Assembly: GCA_031002005.1 (NCBI GenBank)
Contig: CM061921.1
Location: 125,456,597 to 125,520,596 of the forward strand
Length of the DNA stretch: 64,000 bases
From: Vandiemenella viatica
Taxonomy: Eukaryota > Arthropoda > Insecta > Orthoptera > Morabidae
Direction of reading: 5' to 3'
Shown: positions 25,687 to 35,329 of the stretch, piece after piece
How positions within the stretch are numbered: position 1 is the stretch's first letter
Layout of the letters: each line of letters starts with the position of its first letter
The notes under the pieces: generated by a model
Databases searched by the model: none
What the model was told of the DNA's origin: nothing
Seen by the model: the letters and a program-made list of their open reading frames with translations, nothing else
Position numbers and translations under genes: made by a program

Positions 25687-26198
25687 TAGAATCAGTTGCT
25701 TAAATCAGTGTGGAAAATGCACACCGAGTCATGCAACACATACTTTGCCTTCATGAATGTTGCCTCTTGCTCGTCTATTCCAATTGCCAGTTTTCCTTCA
25801 GCTTTTTATACAAGAGAATTGTTAATGCCGAACAAATTTGAGATATTCCATTGATAGTATACACTTTTTTTGGACTCTTAAGGGTTTATCTCCTGTATCT
25901 TATAATCTGCAGGCGTCATTACTTGTGTGGTAATGGTGTACTCTGTGTATTTGACCGTGTGCATGCAAATTATTGCTTTGTCAAGTTGTAGTGTCACCTT
26001 TCTGTCACCTAGTACTTTAAAGAATCAATGTAAGTGCGCCAATTGCTCCTCAGATTTATTTAATCTGATCAGCAGGTCATCACCGTAAACTGCTCAAAAC
26101 TCTTAAAAAACTAGGGGCTGATTTTCTATCATCGCTCTAATGAACACATTTTAGTAGTCTTCTATGTCAAAGTAAACCCGGTTAAACCGGAACTGCCA

Positions 26199-26510
26199 TC
26201 ACTTGAACAAGAACATCATATACGGATGACATGATTGTTCTAGCTCATCTTGATTAATTCCATAGGTTATGTCCAGTGGCGTTAACCGCTTCTGACTGTG
26301 GAATTGGGTGATTATGTCTCGTATCGGTTCCGGTCTTTCACTGTCTAATTGCAATTTATGATTTTGTTGACTATCAAAAACTACATGACGCAAGCCGTAG
26401 GTATGTTCCTTACTTATTTTCTGTCGATACCAACTTCTTCGGAGTGGACGATAAATCGGTATCCGACGACGATAATAATACCGTCGACCCTGACGCCGGT
26501 AATTCATCAA
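26199..26510 (-). pseudogene. Capsid-like protein, N-terminal fragment (viral)
   Basis: 104 codons starting at 26510, overlapping the last 101 bases of Rep in another frame. The start is strongly basic and rich in Arg and Tyr ('MMNYRRQGRRYYYRRR'), the usual DNA-binding, nuclear-entry type N-terminus of circo-like capsid proteins. After residue 40 the composition is ordinary. A stop closes it at 26199, and a few more in-frame codons of similar character follow before the Ty3-like RT begins near 26150. It has no C-terminal shell domain of normal length; the piece at 28242-28892 is a candidate for the remainder. Confidence 0.7.
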
Positions 26511-27804
26511 TAGTAGTACCTTCTAACTCGACCTTAACAGGAGAAAGCCAATACTTACGATCAGCATAAACACGCAAAAGACGACGATCATATGCATTGT
26601 CAGTTATATCATCATAATTTGAAATAAGTATAATAGGCCCTCTCCATGATATAGTTTTTGCACTTGAAAAATTAACATTTGTGGGAAATGGAGCGCCTTC
26701 AAATAAACGTTTAAGTTCCATATCATACTTTTTCCACCTATCGTAATAAAATTCCTCAAACAAAATGGCTTTATATCTATCATTTAATTTCTGAAACGCA
26801 AAGTCAGATGTAGAGGGTTCATATATTGCATTCTTATTACGACCATAATCTAAAAGAATACTTACCAAACTGCTTTTTCCTACACCAGACAAACCCCACA
26901 AATACAATACTTTGTTAAAACCATTTTTCAAACCATCATTCCACCAACTAACTACTTCACCACCCCAATTTGCATAAGACAAATCCATAGGACAAAATCG
27001 CATAAAACAAGTTTGTTTAGACCAATATGAAGCATGGTATTCAGCAATAAATCTATATGCATTATGGTGATAAACAACGAAAGGATCATCACATTCAAAA
27101 TGTGGATTTCTCTAAGCCCATTTCCTCAATCGTAAGTGAAATGATAACATTCCCTCAGGCACATTAAATAAGCATTCAACATCTTCCTTACTGCAATACT
27201 TAATACATGACTTCATTGATCTGCGTGGTTGCAAATCAAATGACGGAAAAAAAGTCCTCAAATAGCAATTCAAATCAGCAAGCAAAACATCATCAACAAA
27301 CTTAATGAAACAATGAACATGTGAGTATCGACCGTGGACGTTTGACCACTCAACAGCAATTACATAGGAAAGAACTTCAAAAAACATTTCAAAAATATCT
27401 AAAAAGTCTGTCCTGATTTCAGGATAATACTCTTCAATATGGATAGTAGTGAAGAACATCTTACCAGGTTTACGCCTATCACGCGGACCATGAACCAACG
27501 GCTGTATGCCAAGGTCAGCCTCGTCTGATTCTAAGTCCAGCAGTGGACTGGCTACGCCGGACACGCGCTTTAGTATATCTAGGCGCGCATGTCCCCTCCC
27601 GCCCGCCCCTCCCCTCCCATGACCTTGATCAGCATGCCCACACACGTCTGCGCCTTGCGTCAGACGATTACGTAATACAGAACCTCTAAACGAACTGGTT
27701 GAAGGCTGTTGTGACGTCATCACATTACACAAAAACAGTACGGCCTTCACAACGTAAAATATTTCCCCAACCAATATGTCTTGGCCTCCTGCCACGTTCA
27801 ACAA
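26410..27804 (-). pseudogene. Viral Rep (HUH endonuclease and SF3 helicase), one stop
   Basis: Two open stretches in the same frame (27804-27112 and 27003-26410) are separated only by a TAG at 27112-27114 and 36 open codons. The first has motif I-like 'FFTTIHI' (residues 117-123), the HUH motif 'HVHCF' (162-166) and the catalytic 'YCSK' (203-206). The second has Walker A 'GLSGVGKSS' (residues 37-45), Walker B 'ILFEEFYYD' (80-88), motif C 'ILISN' (125-129) and an Arg-finger-like 'DRRLLRV'. Rep nicks the origin to start rolling-circle replication and unwinds DNA. The first 110 residues are unusually long and Gly/Arg-rich; an internal Met at residue 29 may be the true start. Every key motif survives despite the stop, so the insertion seems recent or constrained. 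Confidence 0.85.
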
Positions 27805-28015
27805 AACAAAGTTCCTGATTCAAGTTCAAGACTACCTTCCTTTGTGTGTTGTAATACGTATGACGATTTCTCAAATAATATGAGACACTAAAATTATTGT
27901 ACCACCTTACAAACACTTCTGCAACGTGTTGGGTAAACTTATTACTAATAGAAGGTAATATGTACAATACAGTATTAACTGGAATATTATGACCATAAAA
28001 AATGCACACTAACAA
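27725..28015 (-). other. Unassigned 96-codon open frame upstream of Rep
   Basis: It opens with 'MLVCIFYGHNIPVNTVLYIL' and overlaps the Rep start by 80 bases in another frame. No motif is recognised. It could be a small viral gene or chance coding in the intergenic region. Confidence 0.25.
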
Positions 28016-28241
28016 GCAATATCATATTTAGGGAATGATGAACAAAATAATATATGTTTAATATAAATTGGCCAATTGTCTTTATGAGATATCAATCTCT
28101 GAAGATATAACCATGAAATATCATTCTGTCTGTGTTCATACATGAAAAAAACTGTTGCGTCCTCCTTCTCAAATTGGTAACAGCAGCGTGAATGTGTTAT
28201 TCAAGGACAGGGCAATCTGTAAATACAAGAATATTGATATT
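27805..28241 (-). promoter_or_regulatory. Viral intergenic region, expected to hold the origin
   Basis: The only long gap between viral genes, lying upstream of Rep, where CRESS viruses usually carry the replication origin. Several TATTAC hexamers occur (for example 27941-27946 on +, and in reverse near 27850 and 27953), but none is clearly flanked by a stem, so the origin is not located. Confidence 0.4.
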
Positions 28242-28892
28242 TCACAATGTTTTATTCGGTGAACGTGTAGCAAATTTAAATACAAAAGTAGCAGTATAAT
28301 AAAAGAATATATGTTTAACATTTAGTATATCATTCTGATCCTTTTTTGAATAGTAACTGTCATCGACTGGACCAATTACAAACTTCCAATTTTCATAACT
28401 TTCACATGGTTCCATCAAATTTACAAGAATAGGCATTGCCTGTGTAGCAATTGTAGATGATTTTACATATTTCTTTGCTTTAGTTAATATAGTAAGCTTA
28501 TATTTCTTACCATACCTATGTGTAACCTGAGGCAACATATCATTTGCACCTACAGAACTACTTGTGATATCCATACCCCTCCATGAGCCCAAATACAGTC
28601 TCTCTGGTGGACAACCCTTTTGTGGAGAATCTGTTGTTACATTGTAATTGTCACTTTTCAAACAAACATTATGTAACATATCAGAACAACAAGCTGTATT
28701 AACACCAAGAGTACCACTACTACCATAAGATTGAGAATATTTATCGACAATTGTTTTAAGATTAGTTGATGGCTTCGTCTTCTCATCCTTTTTTGTACCC
28801 TCTTTAGCAACGACAATATAATTTTCAGAGCAGACATCATATATAGTTCCGGGTCCCGATGGTATACCGGTAAGAGTATTTTCTGAATACAT
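28242..28892 (-). pseudogene. Capsid-like protein, C-terminal piece (viral)
   Basis: 216 codons without a stop, followed 437 bp later by Rep on the same strand. The sequence is rich in Ser, Thr, Tyr and Val with short hydrophobic strands ('YKLTILTKAKKYV', 'MPILVNLMEPCESY', 'HIFFYYTATFVFKFATRS'), consistent with a beta-rich shell protein, but no named capsid signature is visible. Open codons continue upstream of its first Met to a stop near 28908. The capsid call rests on position, size and composition, and on the Arg-rich N-terminal fragment at the other end of the insert. Confidence 0.55.
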
Positions 28893-28925
28893 GGAGGAAA
28901 TATATCCCGTAAATCTTTAGAAGAG

Positions 28926-30119
28926 AAAAAAATGTCTTCTAGCTGGAAAATAGCCTAGGTAATTCCCGTTTTCAAGAAAGGAGATCGGAGTGATCCTAGG
29001 AATTATCGGCCCATATCTCTAACATCTGTCTGCAGCAGAATTCTGGAGCATGTCATATGCTCGAACATTATGAAGTTTCTAGATGAGCACGAGTTACTTA
29101 CACAGTGTCAACACGGATTTCGGAAGAAGAGATCGTGTGAAACACAATTAGCCCTATTTTCCGATGATGTAATGAAAGTTATCGATGCAAGTTTGCAAGT
29201 TGATGCAATTTTCTTAGATTTTCAGAAAGCTTTTGATTCTGTACCACACAACCGACTTTTAGCGAAGATTCGAGCTTGCGGTATTTCCGCTCAGATTTGC
29301 AAGTGGATACATGATTTTCTAACTGGTCGATCACAGTATGTCGTTGTTGACGGGGAAGCCTCTTCTAAGATAAATTTTACTTCGGGCGTTCCTCAAGGAA
29401 GTGTAATAGGTCCACTTCTTTTCTTAATATTTATAAACGCTCTAGGTGACAACGTCAAATGCTGGTTGCGATTGTTTGCCGATGATGCGGTTATCTATAG
29501 GGAAATAAGGTGCTCCAACGATTGCTTAGAAATTCAGCGTGATTTGGATGCTATTTTCGACTGGTGCTGTAAATGGCAGCTTACACTTAATTGCAAAAAG
29601 TGCAATGCAATGCGGATAAGTAACAAGAAGAATCAATTTGTTCACGAGTACAAAATAAACAATTCAGCTATTGACACGGTTGGTTCCGTGAAGTATCTGG
29701 GGGTGATAGTACAAAGCAACATGAAATGGGACATGCACATAACTTCCGTCGTAGGCAAGGCTAATTTTAAATTATGATTCATAGGTCATATTTTGAGGAA
29801 TTGTAATGCTCAAACAAAGGAGATAGCGTGTAAAACACTAGTGGGTCCACATCTGGATTACTGTTGTGGGGTTTGGGATCTGTATCACAAGGTTCTGATT
29901 GACTCAGTTGAGAGGGTGCAGAGGAGAGCCGCTAGATTCGTGACTTACTGTTACAGCCCTTATGAAAGCGTCACATAATTGATACATAGATTGGGCTGGG
30001 ATAGTTTGGAAGACAGATGACGTAGCTTGCATTCGAATTTATTGGAGAATATGCGAAAAAATTTAAATTTCGAGTGCAATGAAATACTTCTTCCACCAAC
30101 CTATCTAGGTCGTAATTAA
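28926..30119 (+). pseudogene. 5'-truncated LINE, RT domain (CR1/Jockey-like)
   Basis: It begins at 'SSWKIA' and 'VIPVFKKGDRSDPRNYRPIS' (28930-29010), so the ORF1, endonuclease and first part of the RT are missing. The open frame at 29070-29777 has all palm motifs: 'DAIFLDFQKAFDSVPHNRL', 'SGVPQGSVIGPLLFLIFINA' and an intact catalytic 'LFADDAVIY'. A one-base change near 29775 shifts the frame; the thumb and C-terminus ('GPHLDYCCGVWD', 'VERVQRRAARFV') continue to 30119. Among the better preserved RTs in the window; same orientation as the host gene. Confidence 0.88.
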
Positions 30120-30467
30120 AAGATTTTGAAAAAGTTGCATATTGTTCACATGGTTTCACTTAGTATTATTTAACATAATACTATCTTTTAAGCTTGTCAA
30201 AAATGATGAGTTGAACAGTGGTCTGACAGTTGATTTCAATGCATTTGATTTATTAATTAAAATCGTTATTAAATAATGCTCATAACCTTGATTTTGCAAT
30301 GATGTAATATTGAACATTGTTCGGGTCCTCCTCGTTCGACTGCACAAGTCTCTTCATAATTACCATTTTGATATAAACTAATTACATACCTTTGTTTATA
30401 TTTGGTTTCAAATTATAATCTAAAGGATAGAAGTATTGAACCATTACAAAACATAAATAGCAACAAT

Positions 30468-30640
30468 TTAGCCTCGTATTCAGGAGGATGCCGGTTCGAA
30501 TCCTTGGCCAGGCATCCAGATTTGAGTTTTCCATTATTTCCCCAAATCACTTCTGGCGAATGCCAGAAAAGTTTCCTCCCAGTCCCTTCCCACCACTAAT
30601 GACCTAGACGTTGATGAGGTGTAAAAACAGAAACAAAAGA
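30468..30640 (+). mobile_element. 5'-truncated SINE, type B
   Basis: It starts within the tRNA-like head ('GCCTCGTATTCAGGAGGATG'), has the B box 'GGTTCGAATCC', and the tail has 'GACCTAGACGTTGATGAGGT' and a broken A-run. Confidence 0.8.
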
Positions 30641-31348
30641 ATCTTTGGTTGCAATACTAGACAAGTCTGTGAACAAAGAATATAACAAAAAAATCATCAG
30701 TGAATGGATTAAAAGCAATATAATTCAACTAATAATTATCATTTGGACTTACACAAAATAAATATTTTTCTTTATGGTAAGTTTTCAGTAGCAGCTTTAA
30801 ACCATTATAGAACCAGAAAATTGTATATTTCATTTTTAGGTTGCTGTAATAGGGTTATGTATGGATAGCAAGTAAAAACATCTCTGGCTTTTACTGGCCC
30901 ACTAAAGGTTGTCAGGCACATGATGTCGTTGCATCAGACATTGTGACCAAGCAGGGCTTTTGTAATTATTGATTAGCTTTAATAGCAATCAGCAATATTA
31001 ATTATCAATGACATCATTAATGTGATTGCTAGAATTTGTTGAATTAACTAAACAAATAACCATGGCATAGCTCAGAATTAATACATTTATTAATTGTTCT
31101 AAAATGAATCCATTGTAATTTAACTCGATTTGCAAATTTACTGTAATTGATCAACATTGAGAGTGTAGGGAAAAAGAAAACAATGCTCAAAATCTCAAGA
31201 GTTGTATACTAGTTGAACTGTTTCTGTGGACATTTCACTTTTGATTCTGGGGATATTTTCTCCATAAGATGGATGGTGTCTTCAGGATGTAGCTCCATCG
31301 CTAGAATCACCTCTGCAGATGCCAACTTTGGCACCACAAGGTAGGTCA

Positions 31349-31350
<2 letters not shown>

Positions 31351-31383
<33 letters not shown>
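31351..31383. repeat. (TG)n microsatellite
   Basis: 16 to 17 tandem TG units, about 410 bp upstream of an SLC35E3-like exon. Confidence 0.98.
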
Positions 31384-31386
<3 letters not shown>

Positions 31387-31792
31387 GCTTGAGAAGTGCA
31401 CCTTACCACTTTTCCTTAAAACAAAAAAAACTACTACATGCCTCTAAAAACTGAGAAAAGCCCTGACTCCAACATATCGTGGTCCCCGTTGTTAGTCATA
31501 TGTGATACTGTGCTTTATATCCAGCTTTTTTTAAAAATTTAAATGATTTATAATACTATATGTGCTTTCTCATTTTTTAAAAGAAGTCGAATATCATCAT
31601 TAGGAGTATCTTTTAAAATTGACTTTTTAATTACATAGAAATTTTCAAATTTTGATTTATTTTCTTGTTTTACAAATACTTATTTTTTCAAATTATTGGG
31701 CAGCAAATAAAACACAACTGTTTTCATTGATGTTTCATTGGTTTTTTTTGTTGGTTGTACTGCTATTTGTAATCCTTACTATTACTATGAAG

Positions 31793-31931
31793 TTATAACA
31801 TGGTTGGTCATCTTAAGTTTTGCCTCACGATGCTTGGCGGAGTCCTTTTGTTTGAGGACCCTCTGCACGTGAATCAAGGAGTGGGCATACTTTTCACAGT
31901 AGTAGGCATCACTGCATATGCACACGTAAAG
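31793..31931 (+). CDS. SLC35E3: SLC35E3-like transporter, exon c
   Basis: 139 bp from the AG at 31791-31792 to the GTATGT donor at 31932. The split Thr codon is completed by the first base, then 46 codons follow: 'YNMVGHLKFCLTMLGGVLLF', 'EDPLHVNQGVGILFTVVGI' and an end in 'AYAHVK'. This aligns closely with the conserved C-terminal part of SLC35E3 and holds the last two membrane segments. Phase and content continue exon b, which proves the 11.5-kb intron is real. It has no breaks. Confidence 0.93.
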
Positions 31932-32104
31932 GTATGTGGCTGTGTTATGATTAATTACTGTTGATGAACATCTGTTATATTTCATTGTCTCTTTAGCTTT
32001 GAAACATTGACGAAAACAAAGTTTTTTAACTCTGCACATGTAATTGTGATATTCAACTATCCTAAAATACAAATAATAATAATCATAATAAACTTTTCTC
32101 TTAG

Positions 32105-32134
32105 GCATGTCAAACTGGAAAGAGTGCAATTTAA
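32105..32134 (+). CDS. SLC35E3: Candidate last exon of SLC35E3-like gene
   Basis: A pyrimidine-rich 'TTTTCTCTTAG' acceptor ends at 32104. In the phase required by exon c it gives nine codons and a stop, with AATAAA at 32133-32138. The family's C-terminal tail is short and variable, so this is possible but weak. Another acceptor-like site occurs near 33132. Confidence 0.25.
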   Translation, partial: ACQTGKSAI

Positions 32135-32139
32135 TAAAG

Positions 32140-32760
32140 ACTCTTTTCTTTTTTTTCTATCCCTACGAGGCAGAAGTCACACTTTCATATTCATGTGAAC
32201 TGTTTACTATTATTCTGCTCTTTGCTTTGTTATTGCTTCATGGTAAAGTCAGGGTGAAAAGATATAGTCATGGCATGATAGGGGAAAGTATGAGTGAAAT
32301 ATGCATAAATAGAGTTGGAGAAAGTGGATGTATCTCCAGTGGCATGCTGCTATGCTAGTTCTCATATCTACATTTTAAAGCTGCTAATGTTTCCAGATAA
32401 TCCTCACAAAATCATGTATCAAAATTGTTGATATTTTGTATAGCATCATTAGAAAACCCTCACCTTTACCACAGCTTAAGGGTTCAGTCACTGTGGTTAT
32501 GATATAGCTTATAGTCTGTCATTTATCTTCAGCAATCCTCTGCTCTCGGCTCTCTTCTAAGACAAATCTTTAGCTTACCTCAGTGCCCCTCAAAATCCAT
32601 TCTATCCCTTTTCTCCTTCTTTTACTTTATCCCTAAAATTCACAAATCAGATAATATAGATCTTACTGCTGCATGCCATGGACTGCCCACTGCCCATATG
32701 CTCTTGTGGAAAAAGACATGAGTTCAAATCTCTCTTTGGCATGGTGAAAACTAGCCAATT
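32140..32760. other. No recognisable gene
   Basis: AT-rich and pyrimidine-rich stretches with no motif. Just before the inverted repeat, around 32708-32724, is a B-box-like 'GAGTTCAAATCTC'. Confidence 0.4.
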
Positions 32761-32761
32761 C

Positions 32762-33731
32762 TTACTAGGAGAGGTCTTCAGTGTGGAAATCGCTATAGTA
32801 GAACGAACAAGTCTGGTAAATAGTACGTCACCTTTGGTTTCTCGCCCTAAAGCAGTTCTGCCTGGTGAGTCTCCATTGAAGAGGGGGATTAAAAAGTGTA
32901 AAAATTGTATCTAAACTACTTATACCTGTAAGGAAAATCAATTGCTAATAACGTCGGTTTAGCCATGTGTGTTAAGGTGTTGTTTTCTTGTGTGGGGGTC
33001 TAAAGTTTGATCCCATGGCCCAGGAAATATTTTTTTTTCTGTTTGTATTTTTTTTTTTTTAATTGCTATTCGATGATGTAGCATTGTAAGTTTGTTTTGA
33101 AACAAATTCTCCAAATTATTTGTTTTCCTTAGAAATATACACAGTCTTCAAGCCTTTGAATTCCAGAGTGTGATTATAAGCACATTCATAGGCACATCCA
33201 TTTTGATCAGTGTTAATAACAAATTATGAATTTACAAATGTTAATTAAATCTTCTTTCCTACATCAATAATAAATACTTTATGTGGCTGTGGAAGAATAT
33301 TCTTCATAAAATGTTCCTGGTGTGCATGTAATTTTTGTTTCAAATGTTTTTATGATTTACATCATCCATAAATTTGCGTATTTCGCAACGGAAAATAAAT
33401 AATTTGGAGAATTTGTTTCAAAACAAATTTGTATTGCTACAACATCAAATAACAAAAAAAGAGGCATTTCGCGGATCGTGGGATCGAACTTCAGACTCCC
33501 CAGACAGGAACACAGCACCTTAACACACATGGCTAAACCAACGTTGTTAACAAATGGTCTTCCGTACAGGTATATGCCAAAACAATTTTTAAAGTTTTTA
33601 TCCCTTCCTCTTAAATGAAGGCCTGTCAGGTAGAGCTGCTTTAAGGCAAGAAACCATAGGTGACGTACTATTTACTAGATTTGTTTGTTCCACAATAGCG
33701 ATTTCCACACTGAAAACCTCTCCTAGTTAGT
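32762..33731. repeat. Long inverted repeat with tRNA-like arms
   Basis: The left arm (about 32762-33145) matches the reverse complement of the right arm (about 33345-33731) over roughly 370-390 bp, with a spacer of about 200 bp. Shared landmarks are 'ACTAGGAGAGG' at the outer ends, 'AAATAGTACGTCACCT', 'GGTTTAGCCATGTGTGTTAA' and 'TTTGAAACAAATTCTCCAAA'. Each arm has a box-A-like 'GCCATGTGTGTTAAGG' followed about 40 bp later by a box-B-like 'GTTCGATCCC' (decayed to 'GTTTGATCCC' on the left), like a Ser/Leu-type tRNA. It is either a fold-back element or two SINE-like units inserted head to head. Confidence 0.85.
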
Positions 33732-33739
33732 GGGTTACA

Positions 33740-34340
33740 TCTTAGTGACAGTAAACTTGGCTCCAGACTGCTTTCTGAGTAACTGAAATTTAACTTTGCT
33801 GTCTGTTAACATTCCTCAGTATGTCAGAATAAATCCAAAACAAGCCCCCATCAGAAAATGTGTTTTTTACTACATTAATCACGTCCTGTGCAATCTACCC
33901 TGTAAAAAAAATTAGTTTTCTTCTATCTAACAAATATATTCCCTCATATGCTAAAAGAGACAGTAATCCCAGGAAAATTCCTTCCCATCCCCCAATTCCT
34001 ACCTTCCCCATCTGTGTTCAGGTGCTAGCTCTAGACATCCATCCATATAAAACCACAGAAATCTAGACTTCGGCAACTTCAGCCTTCTGTATATCACTTG
34101 GATCAGAAGTAAATGCCTGTGCTTCAGTGAAAGTTTCCTTAGCGTGAGCTCTGACAAATTGTTCTTAAAAAATCCATTATACTATAACTATTCTCCTTTC
34201 ATGATTTTCAACCCTTCTCTCCCTGTTATAAGACCAAGTGAAACTGCTAAACCCAGTTCACAGTAGTTACTGAGCCCATTTTACCCATCTGTCATTGGGT
34301 TATTTGTTAGGATATATGCTGAACAAGAACCATACAACAT
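33740..34340. other. No recognisable gene
   Basis: Short open frames only; no motif seen. Confidence 0.4.
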
Positions 34341-34344
34341 ACCA

Positions 34345-34583
34345 ACGCCAAGTGTGGGGTGTGAGTGGTCAATGTTGGTGCCTGGAATTTAGGAGGACAT
34401 GGGTTCAAATCTCCACCAAGCTCTACTGATTTAGGTTTTCCATAGTTCTCCAAAATTGCTGTAGGTGAATGCTATGATGATTCATTCAAAAAGACCCCAG
34501 GCAAATTCCTTCCCATTTCTTGCCCCAAGCCCTCTCCGGCCTCTCTGACATCAACAAGACATAAAACCATAAGAAATAAAAAA
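34345..34583 (+). mobile_element. Diverged SINE, type B
   Basis: The head reads 'CAAGTGTGGGGTGTGAGTGG', the B box has decayed to 'GGTTCAAATCTCC', and the tail has 'AAAACCATAAGAAATAAA'. Full-length but old. Confidence 0.8.
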
Positions 34584-34589
34584 TCCTGT

Positions 34590-35320
34590 TTTTTAAATGT
34601 TTCACATTACCCCTGTCTCCTTGACTGTAATTAATAGTAAATATAATAACTAGCTAAAACCAGTCCCCCTAAAGCGACTTTTCGCGACAAACTTCTCCCC
34701 AAAGACATTCCCTGAAAAATATTTTTCTATTACTACACTTATCCCATAATACCACATACTGCAATCCTCATTAGTAATTGGTGTAGTAAGAATCAACTAC
34801 CCATATGCATTAATAAATAAATGGCTATGGTTACTAACTACATAAGCCCACTTTTTGTTTACCATTTTCCACAATATCAATAACTTTCACATGTTCTTAT
34901 GAAATTTATCTGCTGATACAAGCTCATCTGAACTGTGATAGTTAGATTTTTCATACAAATATATAGTCAGTACTACATAATATACTCTATCTCAACATCA
35001 AACTTATAGGTAATCATTTCATTTATGCTTGGCTTTGATGTCTTCCCAGACTACATTAAATCATCTTATATCAGTAGCACTCGTACTTTAACATGCCACT
35101 AGCTTATTAAAAAATGCAAGTATTCCTTGCTTTAGCTTCTCATATAAAAGAATATACATCTTTACATTACCAAGGGTTCTGTGATAAAATGTGTGTGTGT
35201 TTCAAATGTGCGCTCTTCACCAAATCAGCATCACCTTTGGTATTTTTGAATTACTTTCTTGTTTTCGTGGTCTTTTGCCATATTGCTGATTTACACTTTT
35301 GTTCCCCTATTATAACTGTA
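34590..35320. other. No recognisable gene
   Basis: AT-rich sequence with no diagnostic motif. Confidence 0.4.
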
Positions 35321-35329
35321 TTTAGCACT

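Larger units (their letters stand above)
23985..26150 (-). pseudogene. Decayed Ty3-like pol (RT, RNase H), split by a mariner
   Basis: Reading leftwards from about 26150, broken frames give an RT segment with 'AVYGDDLLIRLNKSEEQLAHL' as the catalytic YxDD region, then a thumb-like 'KVTLQLDKAIICMHTVKY' and 'VMTPADYKIQEI'. A connection segment follows down to 25689. Across the mariner, RNase H-like sequence continues from 24358 ('GNFIVAAVANRKPYHITK') to about 24000 ('WVELQEYDIDIVHCK'). The order fits a Ty3-type polyprotein, perhaps of the Osvaldo kind. No LTRs were found. It is much older than the Ty3 element at 48.9-56.5 kb. Confidence 0.65.
26151..28925 (-). other. Endogenous CRESS-DNA virus genome (about 2.8 kb)
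   Basis: A virus-like block with all its genes on the minus strand and no resemblance to the flanking transposons. In reading order it has a capsid-like C-terminal piece (28892-28242), a 437-bp non-coding interval, Rep (27804-26410) and an Arg-rich capsid N-terminus (26510-26199). The right boundary is where LINE coding sequence begins (about 28926); the left is where Ty3-like RT begins (about 26150). Size and gene content fit a whole circular ssDNA virus genome linearised inside its capsid gene. I found no stem-loop nonanucleotide I would trust. Family assignment within the CRESS viruses is open; a parvovirus-like origin is less likely because of the short HUH/YxxK Rep and the Arg-rich capsid start. 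Confidence 0.8.

Noticed and set aside
27941..27960. TATTAC hexamers as a viral replication origin
   Set aside because: No convincing flanking stem was found for any of them.
26151..28925. Densovirus/parvovirus origin for the viral insert
   Set aside because: The helicase alone could fit, but the YxxK HUH layout, the Arg-rich capsid start and the possible circular order favour a CRESS virus; not fully excluded.
31351..31383. TG repeat as a regulatory or Z-DNA element of the host gene
   Set aside because: Ordinary microsatellite; no supporting evidence.
32001..32358. Overlapping open frames on + after exon c as a separate gene
   Set aside because: Low-complexity hydrophobic translations from T-rich DNA, with no motif.
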